In this document: positions 25,335 through 34,294 of the stretch, one piece after another
Layout: every line of letters starts with the position of its first letter
Numbering within the stretch: the first letter of the stretch is position 1
Assembly: GCF_003945385.1 (NCBI RefSeq)
Contig: NZ_AP018920.1
Coordinates: forward strand, 2,418,001-2,482,000
Reading direction: 5' to 3'
Origin: Pseudonocardia autotrophica
Lineage (GTDB): Bacteria; Actinomycetota; Actinomycetes; Mycobacteriales; Pseudonocardiaceae
DNA length: 64,000 bases
The notes under the pieces: model-generated
What the model saw: only the letters and a program-made list of their open reading frames with translations
Databases searched by the model: none
What the model was told of the DNA's origin: nothing
Made by a program: the position numbers and the translations under genes

Positions 25335-27134
25335 TCAGTCGCCGCCGACCGGGCTGTCCTTGCGGTCGGAGTCGCCATCGGTGACCGGGCCCTCCCCGGG
25401 CTCGGTCATCGTGTAGCCAGGGCCGGTGCCCGGGCCGTTGGCGTAACCGTTCGGCAAGTCCTCGTCGTCGGAGCCGTCCTTGGGGAAGGCGCCGACCTTG
25501 ACGAAGAAGTCGTCGCCGTGCCGGTCGGTCGCCCAGTCCACGGCCTGTTCGATCACCTCGGCGCCCTTGAGCTCACGCAGCACGACCGGATCGCGGCGGA
25601 GGTCGCGGAACAGTGCGAAGCAGAGCAGGACCATGATGATGACGAAGGGGGCGGCGACCAGGATGGTGAGGTTCTGGATGCCGTCGAGTGCGTTCTCGCC
25701 GCCGGTGAGCAGCATGAGTACGGCGACGGCGCCCATGACTGCGCCCCAGAAGATGACGATCCAGCGGCTGGGTTCGATGGTGCCGCGTTGGGACAGGGTT
25801 CCCATCACGATGGAGGCGGCGTCGGCGCCGGAGACGAAGAAGATGCCGACCAGGATCATGACCAGGATGCCGCTGGCGGTGGCCAGGGGGTAGGCGTCGA
25901 GCATCTGGAAGAGCTGGACGTTGGAGTCGTCGGAGAACTGGGTGCCTTGCTGGGACTGGGTGATGGCGGTGCCGCCGAAGATGCAGAACCAGACCAGGGA
26001 GACCAGTGAGGGGGCGAGGATGACGCCGCCGACGAATTCGCGGATGGTGCGGCCGCGGGAGATGCGGGCGAGGAACATGCCGACGAACGGGGTCCAGGAG
26101 ATCCACCAGGCCCAGTAGAAGATCGTCCAGTCGGAGAGCCAGGCGAGCATGGGTTCGCCGCCGACGGCTTCGGTGCGGCCGACCATGTCGAAGAACTGGG
26201 CGAAGTAGGCGCCGATCGAGGTGGGGATGAGGTCGAGGATGATCACGGTGGGGCCGGCGACGAACACGAACAGGGCCAGTACGCCGGCCAGGACCATGTT
26301 GGTGTTGGACAGCCATTGGATGCCGCGGGCGACGCCGGAGACCGCGGAGAGCACGAAGGCGGCGGTGAGTACGACGATGATCGCGGCCAGGGTGCCGGGT
26401 CCGACGGGGCCATCGGACCAGCCGACGGTCTGCATGCCGCCGCCGATCTGGTAGGCGCCCAGGCCCAGTGAGGCGGCGGATCCGAACAGGGTCGCGAAGA
26501 TCGCGAGGATGTCGATGGCCTTGCCGATGGGGCCTTCGGCGGCGCGGTGTCCGATCAGGGGGATGAAGGCCTGGCTGATCAGTTGGCGGCGGCCCTTGCG
26601 GAAGGTCGAGTAGGCGATGGCCAGTCCGACCACGGCGTAGATGGCCCAGGGGTGCAGGGTCCAGTGGAACAGCGATGTGGCCATGGCGACCTGCATGGCT
26701 TCGGTGGTGCCGGGTTCGGCGGCGCCGGGTGGGGTGGAGGTGGTGAAGAACGACAGGGGTTCGGTGACGCCGAAGAACATCAGTCCGATGCCCATCCCGG
26801 CGGAGAACATCATCGCGATCCAGGACACGGTGCGGAACTCGGGTTGTTCGTCGTCGGTGCCGAGTTTGATCCGGCCGAACCGGCTGAACGCCAGGAACAG
26901 TGCGAACGCCACGAACGCTGTCGCGGCGAGGACGAACCCCCATCCGCCGCCGCGCATCAGGCCCTCGAGCATCGTCTCGGCGGTCGAGCCGAGGCTGTCG
27001 GGGGCGGCTATCCCCCAGACCACGAACAGCAGCGCGAGTGCCGCGCCCACCCCGAAGATCGTCCAGTCGGTGCGCGACCGACCCTCATCGGATCCGGCAG
27101 AGCCGGAATCCGCGCGCGGTTCCACCTGTGTCAT
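25335..27134 (-). CDS. BCCT-family betaine/choline/carnitine transporter
   Basis: 599 residues and twelve hydrophobic segments. The BCCT signature is present as DWTIFYWAWWISW, with the Gly-rich helix (GMGIGLMFFGVTEPL) and the conserved RGRTIREF loop. The family imports quaternary ammonium compounds (betaine, choline, carnitine, ectoine) with Na+ or H+, commonly as osmoprotectants. A hydrophilic ~85-residue C-terminal tail ending DSDRKDSPVGGD may sense osmolality, as in BetP. ATG start. Upstream is an AT-rich patch, downstream a perfect hairpin, so it is probably monocistronic. Confidence 0.94.
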   Translation of the reverse strand: MTQVEPRADSGSAGSDEGRSRTDWTIFGVGAALALLFVVWGIAAPDSLGSTAETMLEGLMRGGGWGFVLAATAFVAFALFLAFSRFGRIKLGTDDEQPEFRTVSWIAMMFSAGMGIGLMFFGVTEPLSFFTTSTPPGAAEPGTTEAMQVAMATSLFHWTLHPWAIYAVVGLAIAYSTFRKGRRQLISQAFIPLIGHRAAEGPIGKAIDILAIFATLFGSAASLGLGAYQIGGGMQTVGWSDGPVGPGTLAAIIVVLTAAFVLSAVSGVARGIQWLSNTNMVLAGVLALFVFVAGPTVIILDLIPTSIGAYFAQFFDMVGRTEAVGGEPMLAWLSDWTIFYWAWWISWTPFVGMFLARISRGRTIREFVGGVILAPSLVSLVWFCIFGGTAITQSQQGTQFSDDSNVQLFQMLDAYPLATASGILVMILVGIFFVSGADAASIVMGTLSQRGTIEPSRWIVIFWGAVMGAVAVLMLLTGGENALDGIQNLTILVAAPFVIIMVLLCFALFRDLRRDPVVLRELKGAEVIEQAVDWATDRHGDDFFVKVGAFPKDGSDDEDLPNGYANGPGTGPGYTMTEPGEGPVTDGDSDRKDSPVGGD

Positions 27135-27290
27135 TCCAGGTCACGCCCGTTCGGGCGTTTCCCCCTCCCTGGTCGAGCACGCTCGATCGTGCACATGCTT
27201 GCCGGGGGAGTGTAGGAAAATCGGACGATGTTGTGGTGACGGGGCAACCCGTCGGAAATGGTCGGTGCAGGTCAGCGCGTTACGGCCGAC

Positions 27291-27350
27291 TGTTTCAATT
27301 CGATATCGCTCAAATTTTGTCCGATTTGTTCATCTTTATCGCCATCCGGA
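27291..27350. promoter_or_regulatory. AT-rich island upstream of BCCT gene
   Basis: About 60 bp with TTTCAATT, GATATC, CAAATTTTGT and TTTGTTCATCTTTATC, unlike the roughly 70% or higher GC of its surroundings. It covers the end of the serine hydrolase gene (TAA stop at 27336) and lies 157-216 bp before the BCCT start. It may hold the promoter/UP region of the transporter gene, or a nucleoid-protein site. The remaining 27135-27290 shows nothing specific. Confidence 0.45.
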
Positions 27351-28655
27351 ACGGTCCACGCCGCCCGGCACCGGAGCCGCCGGATCGTAGGGGGTCCGGG
27401 TGAAGACGAAGGTGGCCAGCCACAGGTGGTCGTCGGAGATCCGCAGCGTTTCACCGGCGAAGTAGCCGTCCAGCCCGATCCAGGTGCCGTCCGGGCCCGG
27501 CCGGAACCGCGACGATCGTCCTGGGCGGCCCAGCCCGCCCAGGTGCAGAATCCCGCCGGGGACCGCCCGCAGCGCGTACGGCGACGGGCCCCAGAACCAC
27601 GGGCCGAGCAGGGCCGGATCCACCGGCGACGGCTCCGGCGCCCAGGCGTCCACGATCCGCGGCTCGGCGGCCTTCACGTCGGCGAGCAGCCCGGCTGCCA
27701 GACCCGAGTCCATCCCCGAAGTCGTGTTGCCCATCGCCAGAGCCCCGGTGCCCTCCTCGCGGTCGACCCACAGGCCGGCGAGGAAGCCGGGCATCGACCC
27801 GCCGTGACCGACCAGCGTCGCCCCGCCCTCGACGCGCAGCACCTGTACGCCGAGCCCGTAGCCCGCCCAGATCGGCGACGACGCGTCGATGCCCGCGGGC
27901 AGCGTCATCTCCTCGACGGTGGCGGGGGCCAGCACATCGCCGGTGTCGCCGAGCAGGAATGCGCCGAGCCGGGCCAGATCACGGGCGGTGCACCAGAGCT
28001 GCCCGGCCGGGGCCATCGCTCCGGCGTCGTGCTCCGGCTCGGGCAGTGTGAGCTCGGCCCACGGGTGTACCGCGCGGCCCTGCGCCGCCGGGTCCTGCGG
28101 ACGGGGTGAGGTGCGGGTCATCCCGAGTGGGAGCAGTACCTCCTCGCGCGCGACCTCGGCCCAGGCGGTACCGCGGGTATGCGCGACGACCTCCCCGAGC
28201 AGACCGAACCCGAGGTTGGAGTAGTGGAAGCGGCGGGCCGCGGGCAGCACCCGGTCGGCCTCGCCGAGGCCGAGCTCGTCGAGCGAGCCGCCGGGTGCCC
28301 GCTCCCACCACTGCCCGGGACTCTCCGAGCCGGCCCCGGCCAGGTGCGAGAGCAGCTGGCCGAGCGTCCGGTCACCGAGCGGGGTACCGGGCAGGTGCTG
28401 CTCCAGCCGGTCGTCGAGATCGAGGACGCCCGCGTCGCGCAGCCGCAGCACGGTGATCGCGCAGACCGTCTTGGTGATCGACCCGATCCGGTACTGGACG
28501 TCGTCGTGCGCCGCACCGTCCGGGAAGGTCCCGCGGCCGGCGTGCCAGGCCAGCGCACCGTCGCGGACGACACCGGCGACGAGCGAGGGGACACGGCCGT
28601 CGCGCTGGGCGCGGGCGACGCGGGCGAGCAGGGTGCGCTGGGTCGAGGGGAGCAC
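27336..28655 (-). CDS. Serine hydrolase of the class C beta-lactamase fold
   Basis: 439 residues with the three catalytic motifs: S59-I-T-K62 (IGSITKTVCA), Y145-S-N (FHYSNLGF) and H284-G-G (GHGGSMPG). The His-Gly-Gly in place of Lys-Thr-Gly is typical of esterase/D-aminopeptidase-like members rather than true AmpC enzymes. No signal peptide, so it is probably a cytoplasmic esterase, amidase or peptidase. The GTG at 28655 (VLPSTQRTLL) is chosen by the usual family start; an ATG at 28685 is possible. The Lrp-type regulator lies 81 bp upstream on the same strand. Confidence 0.9.
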   Translation of the reverse strand: MLPSTQRTLLARVARAQRDGRVPSLVAGVVRDGALAWHAGRGTFPDGAAHDDVQYRIGSITKTVCAITVLRLRDAGVLDLDDRLEQHLPGTPLGDRTLGQLLSHLAGAGSESPGQWWERAPGGSLDELGLGEADRVLPAARRFHYSNLGFGLLGEVVAHTRGTAWAEVAREEVLLPLGMTRTSPRPQDPAAQGRAVHPWAELTLPEPEHDAGAMAPAGQLWCTARDLARLGAFLLGDTGDVLAPATVEEMTLPAGIDASSPIWAGYGLGVQVLRVEGGATLVGHGGSMPGFLAGLWVDREEGTGALAMGNTTSGMDSGLAAGLLADVKAAEPRIVDAWAPEPSPVDPALLGPWFWGPSPYALRAVPGGILHLGGLGRPGRSSRFRPGPDGTWIGLDGYFAGETLRISDDHLWLATFVFTRTPYDPAAPVPGGVDRSGWR

Positions 28656-28736
28656 CCGACGACCGTAGCCGGGGCGGCCCGGCATGCTCGGCCCGCCACA
28701 CGCCGGACCGTCAGGTGCGTGGAGGGCGGTGCCGGT

Positions 28737-29288
28737 TCACCGGTCGCCCCGGCTCAGCCGGTGCAGCAGAGGGGCGGTGCGGAACCCGACCAGCGAGCGC
28801 ATCACCAGCGACGTGGAGGTCCGCTCGACACCCTCGATGGCGAGCAGGTGCCCGGCGATCCGGTACAGGTCGTCGGCGTCGCGGGCGACCAGGTGCACGA
28901 GGAGGTCCTCGGCCCCCGAGATGCCGTGGACCTCCAGCACCTCGGGCACCCGGTCCAGCGCGTCGGCGACCGCGGCCAGCTCTCGCTGCACCACCCGCAC
29001 CGTGACGAAGGCGGTCAGCGGGTAGCCCAGCACCGCGGGATCGACCCGGCGCTCGAAGGTGTCCAGCGCGCCGAGCCGGTCGAGTCGCGCCAGCCGGGCC
29101 TGCACGGTGTTGCGGGACAGCCCCACCTGCTCGGCGAGCGCCAGCACGGTGGCCCGCGGCTCCCGGGCCAGCGCGAGGAGCAGCCGTGCGTCGTGACCGT
29201 CGAGATCGGTGGGTGCCGCGCGTACCGCGGCGGCCGGGCCGGTGTCGTCCCTGCCGTCCACGGCGCCGTCCCTGTCGTCGGTGTGCAT
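28737..29288 (-). CDS. Lrp/AsnC-family transcriptional regulator
   Basis: 183 residues. After a ~35-residue Asp/Ala-rich leader comes an AsnC-type winged HTH (~36-85, LAEQVGLSRNTVQARLARL), then a ligand-binding RAM domain (~95-170, AFVTVRVVQREL; GAEDLLVHLVARDADDLY). Lrp proteins form octamers that sense amino acids or keto acids. The ATG at 29288 has an AGGAG site. The gene is divergent from the E1-type TPP enzyme gene across 259 bp, the classic layout for a local Lrp regulator and its target. Confidence 0.93.
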   Translation of the reverse strand: MHTDDRDGAVDGRDDTGPAAAVRAAPTDLDGHDARLLLALAREPRATVLALAEQVGLSRNTVQARLARLDRLGALDTFERRVDPAVLGYPLTAFVTVRVVQRELAAVADALDRVPEVLEVHGISGAEDLLVHLVARDADDLYRIAGHLLAIEGVERTSTSLVMRSLVGFRTAPLLHRLSRGDR

Positions 29289-29547
29289 TCTGCGACTCCT
29301 TCCCATCCCGTGGCGTGCAGTCTGCGCGACGGTGGGCCCGCGGTGCGGCGGTGGGTGGAGCCGTGCACCGTCGTCGCCGGCTACCGGTGAGCGTCCGGTC
29401 GGGTGGGCACTCTGCGGTCCCGAACCGCATCGACGCCACCGTATGTTGAGCAATCTGCACGTGATCGACCCGGACGGTTGTGCAGTCGTCCCCATCCTGG
29501 TGAGCTTCCCCGGCAACCTGCGTGGGCGGCGAGAGTAGGGAACGGCG
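29289..29547. promoter_or_regulatory. Divergent Lrp / TPP-enzyme control region
   Basis: This spacer contains a recurrent GTGCAGTC element (in GTGCAGTCTGCG near 29316 and TTGTGCAGTCGT near 29481), a complementary-looking CTGCGACTCC by the lrp start, and a lower-GC stretch TATGTTGAGCAATCTGCAC around 29442-29460. Dispersed, loosely related sites are what an Lrp octamer would wrap. No longer ORF is convincing here. Confidence 0.4.
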
Positions 29548-31851
29548 ATGACGGCAAGCACCGGACGCGACGACGCGGCGATCGGCGAGATCGAGCGGCG
29601 GGTGCTGTGGTTGTCCACCGCGATCATCGACGCGGCGAACCGGCGCGGCGACCCGAGCGGGCTCAAGGTGGGTGGGCACCAGGCGTCGTCGGCCTCGCTG
29701 GTCACGATCATGACGACGCTCTGGTTCGAGCACCTCCGGGCCGGTGACCGGGTCTCGGTCAAGCCGCACGCGTCACCGGTGCTGCACGCCATCAACTACC
29801 TGCTCGGCGAGCTCGACGAGTCCTACCTGCCGACGCTGCGCGCCTTCGGTGGGCTGCAGTCCTACCCGTCCCGGTCGAAGGACCCGGATCCGGTCGACTA
29901 CTCCACCGGCTCGGTCGGCATCGGTGCGACCGCCCCGATCTGGGGCGCCGTGGCGCGCCGCTACGTCGACTCGCACTTCGGCGGCGCGGGGGAGGGGCGG
30001 CAGTACTCCCTGGTCGGCGACGCCGAGCTGGACGAGGGCGCGGTCTGGGAGGCGATCCTGGACCCGATGGTCGGCGAGCTCGGCGAGGTCGTCTGGGTGG
30101 TCGACCTCAACCGGCAGTCACTGGACCGGGTCGTGCCCAACATCGGCGCACCGCGGATCGAGGGCATGTTCGCCGCTGCGGGCTGGCAGGTCCTCACCGT
30201 GAAGTACGGACGGCTGCTGCACGAGCTGTTCGCCCGGCCGGGCGGGGAGGCGCTGCGCGAGCGCATCGACGGCATGCCGAACCCCGAGTACCAGCGGCTG
30301 CTGCGCTGCGACGCGGCCGAGGTCCGCAAGCGGCTGCCCGACGGTGCCCCCGGCGTCGCACAGCTCGTCGACGGGCTGGACGACGCGACGCTGCTCGCCG
30401 CCGTCCGGAACCTGGGCGGGCACGATCCCGCCGCGCTGGGCGAGGCGTTCGAGGCGATCGACGACAGCCGTCCCACCGTGATCCTCGCCTACACCGTCAA
30501 GGGCCACGGCCTGGCCACCGCGGGCCACCCGCAGAACCACGGCTCGCTGCTGTCCGCCGAGCAGATGAGCGAGCTGGCCGGCACGGTCGGCGCCGATGTC
30601 GACGACCCGTGGCGCCGGTTCGATCCCGCGAGCCCGCCAGGGCGGCTGTGCGCCGAGACCGCCGGTCGGCTGCGCCGGGCGGCACCGGTCCCGGAGCCGG
30701 CACCCGCCGTGCCGACCGACATCGGCCGTACGCCGACCGGGCGGGCCACCACCCAGGCCGCACTCGGCCGGGCCCTGCTCGATCTGACCCGGGAGGCCCC
30801 CGACGCGGCCGGGCGGGTGGTCACCCTGTGCCCCGACGTGTCGTCCTCGACGAACCTCGGCGGCTGGGTGAACAAGGTCGGGGTGTGGTCGACGGCCGAG
30901 CGCCGGGACTGGTTCGACGACGACCCGGAGACGATCCTGCACTGGCGTGAGCGGCCCACCGGCCAGCACCTGGAGCTGGGCATCGCCGAGGGGAACCTGG
31001 TCGGTGCGCTCGGTGAGCTGGGGGCCACCTGGTCGCGCTGGGGCAGCCCGGTGCTGCCGATCGGGGTGCTCTACGACCCGTTCGTCGAGCGGGCACTGGA
31101 ACCGTGGTCGTTCGGGATCTACGCGGGCGGGCAGTCGATCCTGGTCGGGACGCCGTCCGGGGTGTCGCTGGCACCGGAGGGCGGCGCCCACCAGTCGATC
31201 ACCACTCCGTCGGTCGGACTGGAGCAGCCGGGCTGCGTGACCTACGAGCCCGCGTTCGCCATCGATGTCGAGTGGACCCTGCTGGCGTCGCTGGCCAGGC
31301 TCGGGCGCCCGGACGGCACGTCGGCCTATCTGCGCCTGTCGACCCGGCCGGTGGACCAGTCGCTGGCCGCGGTCCCCGCCGATCCGGCCGCCCGCGAGCG
31401 GCGCCGCAGGCAGGTCGTCGCCGGGGCGTACCCGCTGCGCCGGGCGGACGGCCCGCCGTCGGTGACGATCGCCGCGATGGGGCCGCTGCTCACCGAGGCG
31501 CTCGCCGCCGCCGACCGGCTCGCCGAGCTCGGGCACGAGGCCGACGTCGTGTGCGTGACCGCACCCGGACTGCTCTTCGACGCGGTCCAGGCCAGGGCCG
31601 GCCGGCCGGCCCGGCCGCAGGCGGAGCCGTGGGTGCTGGACTCGGTGTTCCCCGCACGCCGGGCCGCCCCGCTGGTCACGCTGCTCGACGGCCACCCGCA
31701 CACGCTCGCGTTCCTGGCCGGGATCAACCGGGTCCCCGCCACCCACCTGGGGGTGACCCGGTTCGGCCAGTCCGGCGATCTCGCGTCGGTCTACGCCCAT
31801 CACGGGCTCGACGCGGACGCCGTGGTGGGAGCGGCGCTGGACCTGCTGTAG
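29548..31851 (+). CDS. Pyruvate dehydrogenase E1-like / transketolase-family TPP enzyme
   Basis: 767 residues. The N-terminal TPP-binding domain has GGHQASSASLVTIM, the metal/TPP motif GDAELDEGAVW (~156) and VDLNRQSLDRVVPNIG. The second domain contains SVGLEQPGCVTYEP and the third the VTRFGQSGDLASVYAHHG tail typical of homodimeric AceE-type E1 enzymes. At 767 residues it is shorter than AceE (~890), because the N-terminal E2-binding extension is reduced. It should decarboxylate a 2-oxo acid using TPP, but the substrate and partner E2 are unclear. A GAGTAGGGAACG region precedes the ATG. Divergent from the Lrp regulator. Confidence 0.88.
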   Translation: MTASTGRDDAAIGEIERRVLWLSTAIIDAANRRGDPSGLKVGGHQASSASLVTIMTTLWFEHLRAGDRVSVKPHASPVLHAINYLLGELDESYLPTLRAFGGLQSYPSRSKDPDPVDYSTGSVGIGATAPIWGAVARRYVDSHFGGAGEGRQYSLVGDAELDEGAVWEAILDPMVGELGEVVWVVDLNRQSLDRVVPNIGAPRIEGMFAAAGWQVLTVKYGRLLHELFARPGGEALRERIDGMPNPEYQRLLRCDAAEVRKRLPDGAPGVAQLVDGLDDATLLAAVRNLGGHDPAALGEAFEAIDDSRPTVILAYTVKGHGLATAGHPQNHGSLLSAEQMSELAGTVGADVDDPWRRFDPASPPGRLCAETAGRLRRAAPVPEPAPAVPTDIGRTPTGRATTQAALGRALLDLTREAPDAAGRVVTLCPDVSSSTNLGGWVNKVGVWSTAERRDWFDDDPETILHWRERPTGQHLELGIAEGNLVGALGELGATWSRWGSPVLPIGVLYDPFVERALEPWSFGIYAGGQSILVGTPSGVSLAPEGGAHQSITTPSVGLEQPGCVTYEPAFAIDVEWTLLASLARLGRPDGTSAYLRLSTRPVDQSLAAVPADPAARERRRRQVVAGAYPLRRADGPPSVTIAAMGPLLTEALAAADRLAELGHEADVVCVTAPGLLFDAVQARAGRPARPQAEPWVLDSVFPARRAAPLVTLLDGHPHTLAFLAGINRVPATHLGVTRFGQSGDLASVYAHHGLDADAVVGAALDLL

Positions 31852-31854
31852 GGA

Positions 31855-32811
31855 TCAGGCGGGAGGTTCGTGCGGCGGCTCGTCGCCGCCGGACTTCCCG
31901 CCCGGCTTCTCGTCGCCGCCCTCGGCCAGGAACCGCTCGAACTCCGCCGCCAGCTCGTCGCCGCTGGGCAGCTGCCCGCCCGCCAGCCCGTCGGTCAGGT
32001 CACCGGCCTCGCGGGCGGCGACGACCTGGTCGTACTGCTCCTCCAGCGCCTTCACGACCTGGACGACCTCGTCGGACTCGGCCATCTGCTCGGCGATCTC
32101 GGTGTCGGCCTGTTCCGCGGCACGGGTCAGCGTCTCGGTCGGCAGATAGAGACCCGCCGAGAGGCCCGCGTGGTCGAGCAGCACCCGCGCCGCCTGCGGG
32201 TAGGCCGAGCGCGACAGGTAGTGCGGGACGTGCACGGCGAATCCCATCGCATCCTGCCCGGCCTGGCCGAGCCGGAACTCCAGCAGCGCGGCCGCGCTGC
32301 CCGGCACGTCCGCGGTCGCGAACCAGGGCTGGTGCCCCTCGACGAGCTCGGGCCGCGTCGCGTGCGCCGTGACGCCGATCGGACGGGTGTGCGGGGCCGC
32401 CATCGGGATGCCCTGCAGGGTGATCACCAGGCGCACACCGAGCTGCTCGACCAGCAGCCCCACCGCGGCGACGAATCGCTCCCACTGGGTGTCCGGCTCC
32501 GGCCCGGCGAGCAGCAGGTACTGCGTGTCGCCGGTGTCGGGCAGCGCGACGACCTCGAGGGTGGGCGGGTCGTAGTCGGCCCAGCGGTCGTTCTCGAAGC
32601 GCAGCGGGGGCCGTCGCGACCGGTAGTCGACGAGCTGGTCGATGTCGAAGGTCGCGACCCGGCTGACCTCCCGCTCGTCGGTCATCGCGCCGACGGCGAG
32701 CGCTCCGGCGTTGCCCGCGTCGACGAACCCGTCCAGTACGACGATCAGCACGGGCTCGTCGAGGTGCGGTGCGGCCGGATCGACCTGGTAGAGCTGAGCG
32801 GGATCGAGCAC
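31855..32811 (-). CDS. PAC2-family protein (Rv2714-like)
   Basis: 318 residues of the PAC2 (proteasome assembly chaperone 2-like) family: an alpha/beta start (EPVLIVVLDGFVDAGNAG), a central VITLQGIPMAAPHTRP, and an acidic/Gly-rich C-terminal tail. In M. tuberculosis the homologue Rv2714 lies close to ideR and sthA, and both of those are also in this window. The molecular role is not settled. The GTG at 32811 is set by a GGAGGACC site. Convergent with the TPP enzyme gene, 3 nt apart. Confidence 0.9.
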   Translation of the reverse strand: MLDPAQLYQVDPAAPHLDEPVLIVVLDGFVDAGNAGALAVGAMTDEREVSRVATFDIDQLVDYRSRRPPLRFENDRWADYDPPTLEVVALPDTGDTQYLLLAGPEPDTQWERFVAAVGLLVEQLGVRLVITLQGIPMAAPHTRPIGVTAHATRPELVEGHQPWFATADVPGSAAALLEFRLGQAGQDAMGFAVHVPHYLSRSAYPQAARVLLDHAGLSAGLYLPTETLTRAAEQADTEIAEQMAESDEVVQVVKALEEQYDQVVAAREAGDLTDGLAGGQLPSGDELAAEFERFLAEGGDEKPGGKSGGDEPPHEPPA

Positions 32812-32974
32812 CGAGGTCCTCCGTGTGGTGGCGTCCGCGGCGGCCGAGGCCCGCCGCCCGTCCGACCCTAGCCGGACGTCGGGTGGTGGTGCGGGGCGGC
32901 GGCCCGGACCGGGTGTGACACTGGTCGGCCGAGCGGGTGCTCCGGGCCGGAATGCACCAGGATGGACGTTCGTC

Positions 32975-34276
32975 ATGGCAACGTCTTCGGCGCCGCGCGG
33001 CGCCTACCTGGTCTGGTCCGCCGGTCTTCTCGCCTACACGGTGGCGGTACTGCAACGCAGCTCGTTCGGCGTCGCCGGGCTGGATGCCGCGGAGCGGTTC
33101 GACGCCTCCCCGACCGTCCTCGCCGGGTTCCTCGTACTGCAGCTGCTCGTCTACGCCGCACTACAGGTCCCGGTCGGCCTGCTGCTCGACCGGTTCGGCG
33201 CGCGGGCGATGGTGCTGGCGGGCGGGCTGACGATGACCGCGGCGCAGGTCATGGTCGCGCTGGCGACCGCACTGCCGCTGGCGATCGCGGCCCGGGTACT
33301 GGTCGGGGTCGGCGACGCGCTGACCTTCATCTCGGTGCTCTCGGTCGTGTCGGCCTGGTTCCCGGCCCGCCGGGTGCCGCTGATGACCCAGGTGACGGCG
33401 CTGCTCGGCCAGTTCGGGCAGGTGCTGTCGGCGATCCCGCTGGCGACCCTGCTGCACGGCTACGGCTGGACGACCGCGTTCCTCGCCGCTGCCGCGGCCG
33501 GGCTGGTCGCCACGATCGCGGTGCTGGCGGTGTTCGCGAACCGCCCGCCGGGCAGCCCGGCTCCGGCCCCGGCGGCGAGCCCCCGCGAGGTGCTGGACGG
33601 TCTCGTCGGGGCCTGGCGGCATCCGGGCACCCGGCTCGGGCTGTGGTCGCACGCCGGGACCCAGTTCTCCGGCCTGGTGTTCGCGCTGCTGTGGGGCGTG
33701 CCGTACCTGGTCGCCGGGCAGGGGATGAGCCCGGCGGGTGCCTCGGTGATGCTGACCGTGCTGGTCGCCGCGGGCGCGGTGGCCGGGCCGGTGTTCGGCG
33801 AGTTCACCGCGCGGCACCCGCTGCGCCGATCCTGGCTGGTGCTCACGGTGATCGGGGCGACCGCGCTGGTGTGGGCGGTGGTGCTGCTGGTGCCGCCGCC
33901 GGCACCGCTGTGGCTGCTGGTGCTGCTGGTGGTGGTGCTCGCCGCGAACGGGCCGTGCTCGGCGGTCGGGTTCGACTACGCCCGCACCTTCAATCCCGAG
34001 CACCGGCGCGGAACGGCCGTCGGGATCGTCAACGTCGGCGGGTTCACCGCGTCGCTGCTGACGACGCTGCTGGTCGGCGCCGTGCTCGGGATCGCGGGCG
34101 GCTACACCCCGGAGGCGTTCCGGATCGCCTGGCTGGTGCAGTTCCCGATCTGGGCGATCACCACGGCCGGGGTGCTCGTCGCGCGCCGCAAGGCCCGCCG
34201 GGTGCTGGCTGAGGAGGGCACCGTCGTGCCGCCGCTGCGTGAGGTGCTGCGCCGGCGGGGCCGCCCCGGCTCGTGA
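32975..34276 (+). CDS. MFS transporter (nitrate/sugar-phosphate-like layout)
   Basis: 433 residues with twelve predicted helices. It has an MFS loop-2 motif (PVGLLLDRFGARAMVLAGG), a cytoplasmic mid-loop near 200, and helix-10/11 features (NPEHRRGTAVGIVNVGGF). This last motif is shared with organic-anion and hexuronate-type MFS proteins. Substrate not assignable. The ATG at 32975 begins MATSSAPRG. Divergent from the PAC2 gene across 163 bp, and tail-to-tail with the PadR gene, 18 bp apart. Confidence 0.88.
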   Translation: MATSSAPRGAYLVWSAGLLAYTVAVLQRSSFGVAGLDAAERFDASPTVLAGFLVLQLLVYAALQVPVGLLLDRFGARAMVLAGGLTMTAAQVMVALATALPLAIAARVLVGVGDALTFISVLSVVSAWFPARRVPLMTQVTALLGQFGQVLSAIPLATLLHGYGWTTAFLAAAAAGLVATIAVLAVFANRPPGSPAPAPAASPREVLDGLVGAWRHPGTRLGLWSHAGTQFSGLVFALLWGVPYLVAGQGMSPAGASVMLTVLVAAGAVAGPVFGEFTARHPLRRSWLVLTVIGATALVWAVVLLVPPPAPLWLLVLLVVVLAANGPCSAVGFDYARTFNPEHRRGTAVGIVNVGGFTASLLTTLLVGAVLGIAGGYTPEAFRIAWLVQFPIWAITTAGVLVARRKARRVLAEEGTVVPPLREVLRRRGRPGS

Positions 34277-34294
34277 GCGTCCCGCCGGCGCGGG

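Noticed and set aside
25620..27000. Apparent C-ending codon bias in the middle of the BCCT gene as a sign of transfer
   Set aside because: Impression only; I could not compute codon statistics, and transmembrane composition may explain it.
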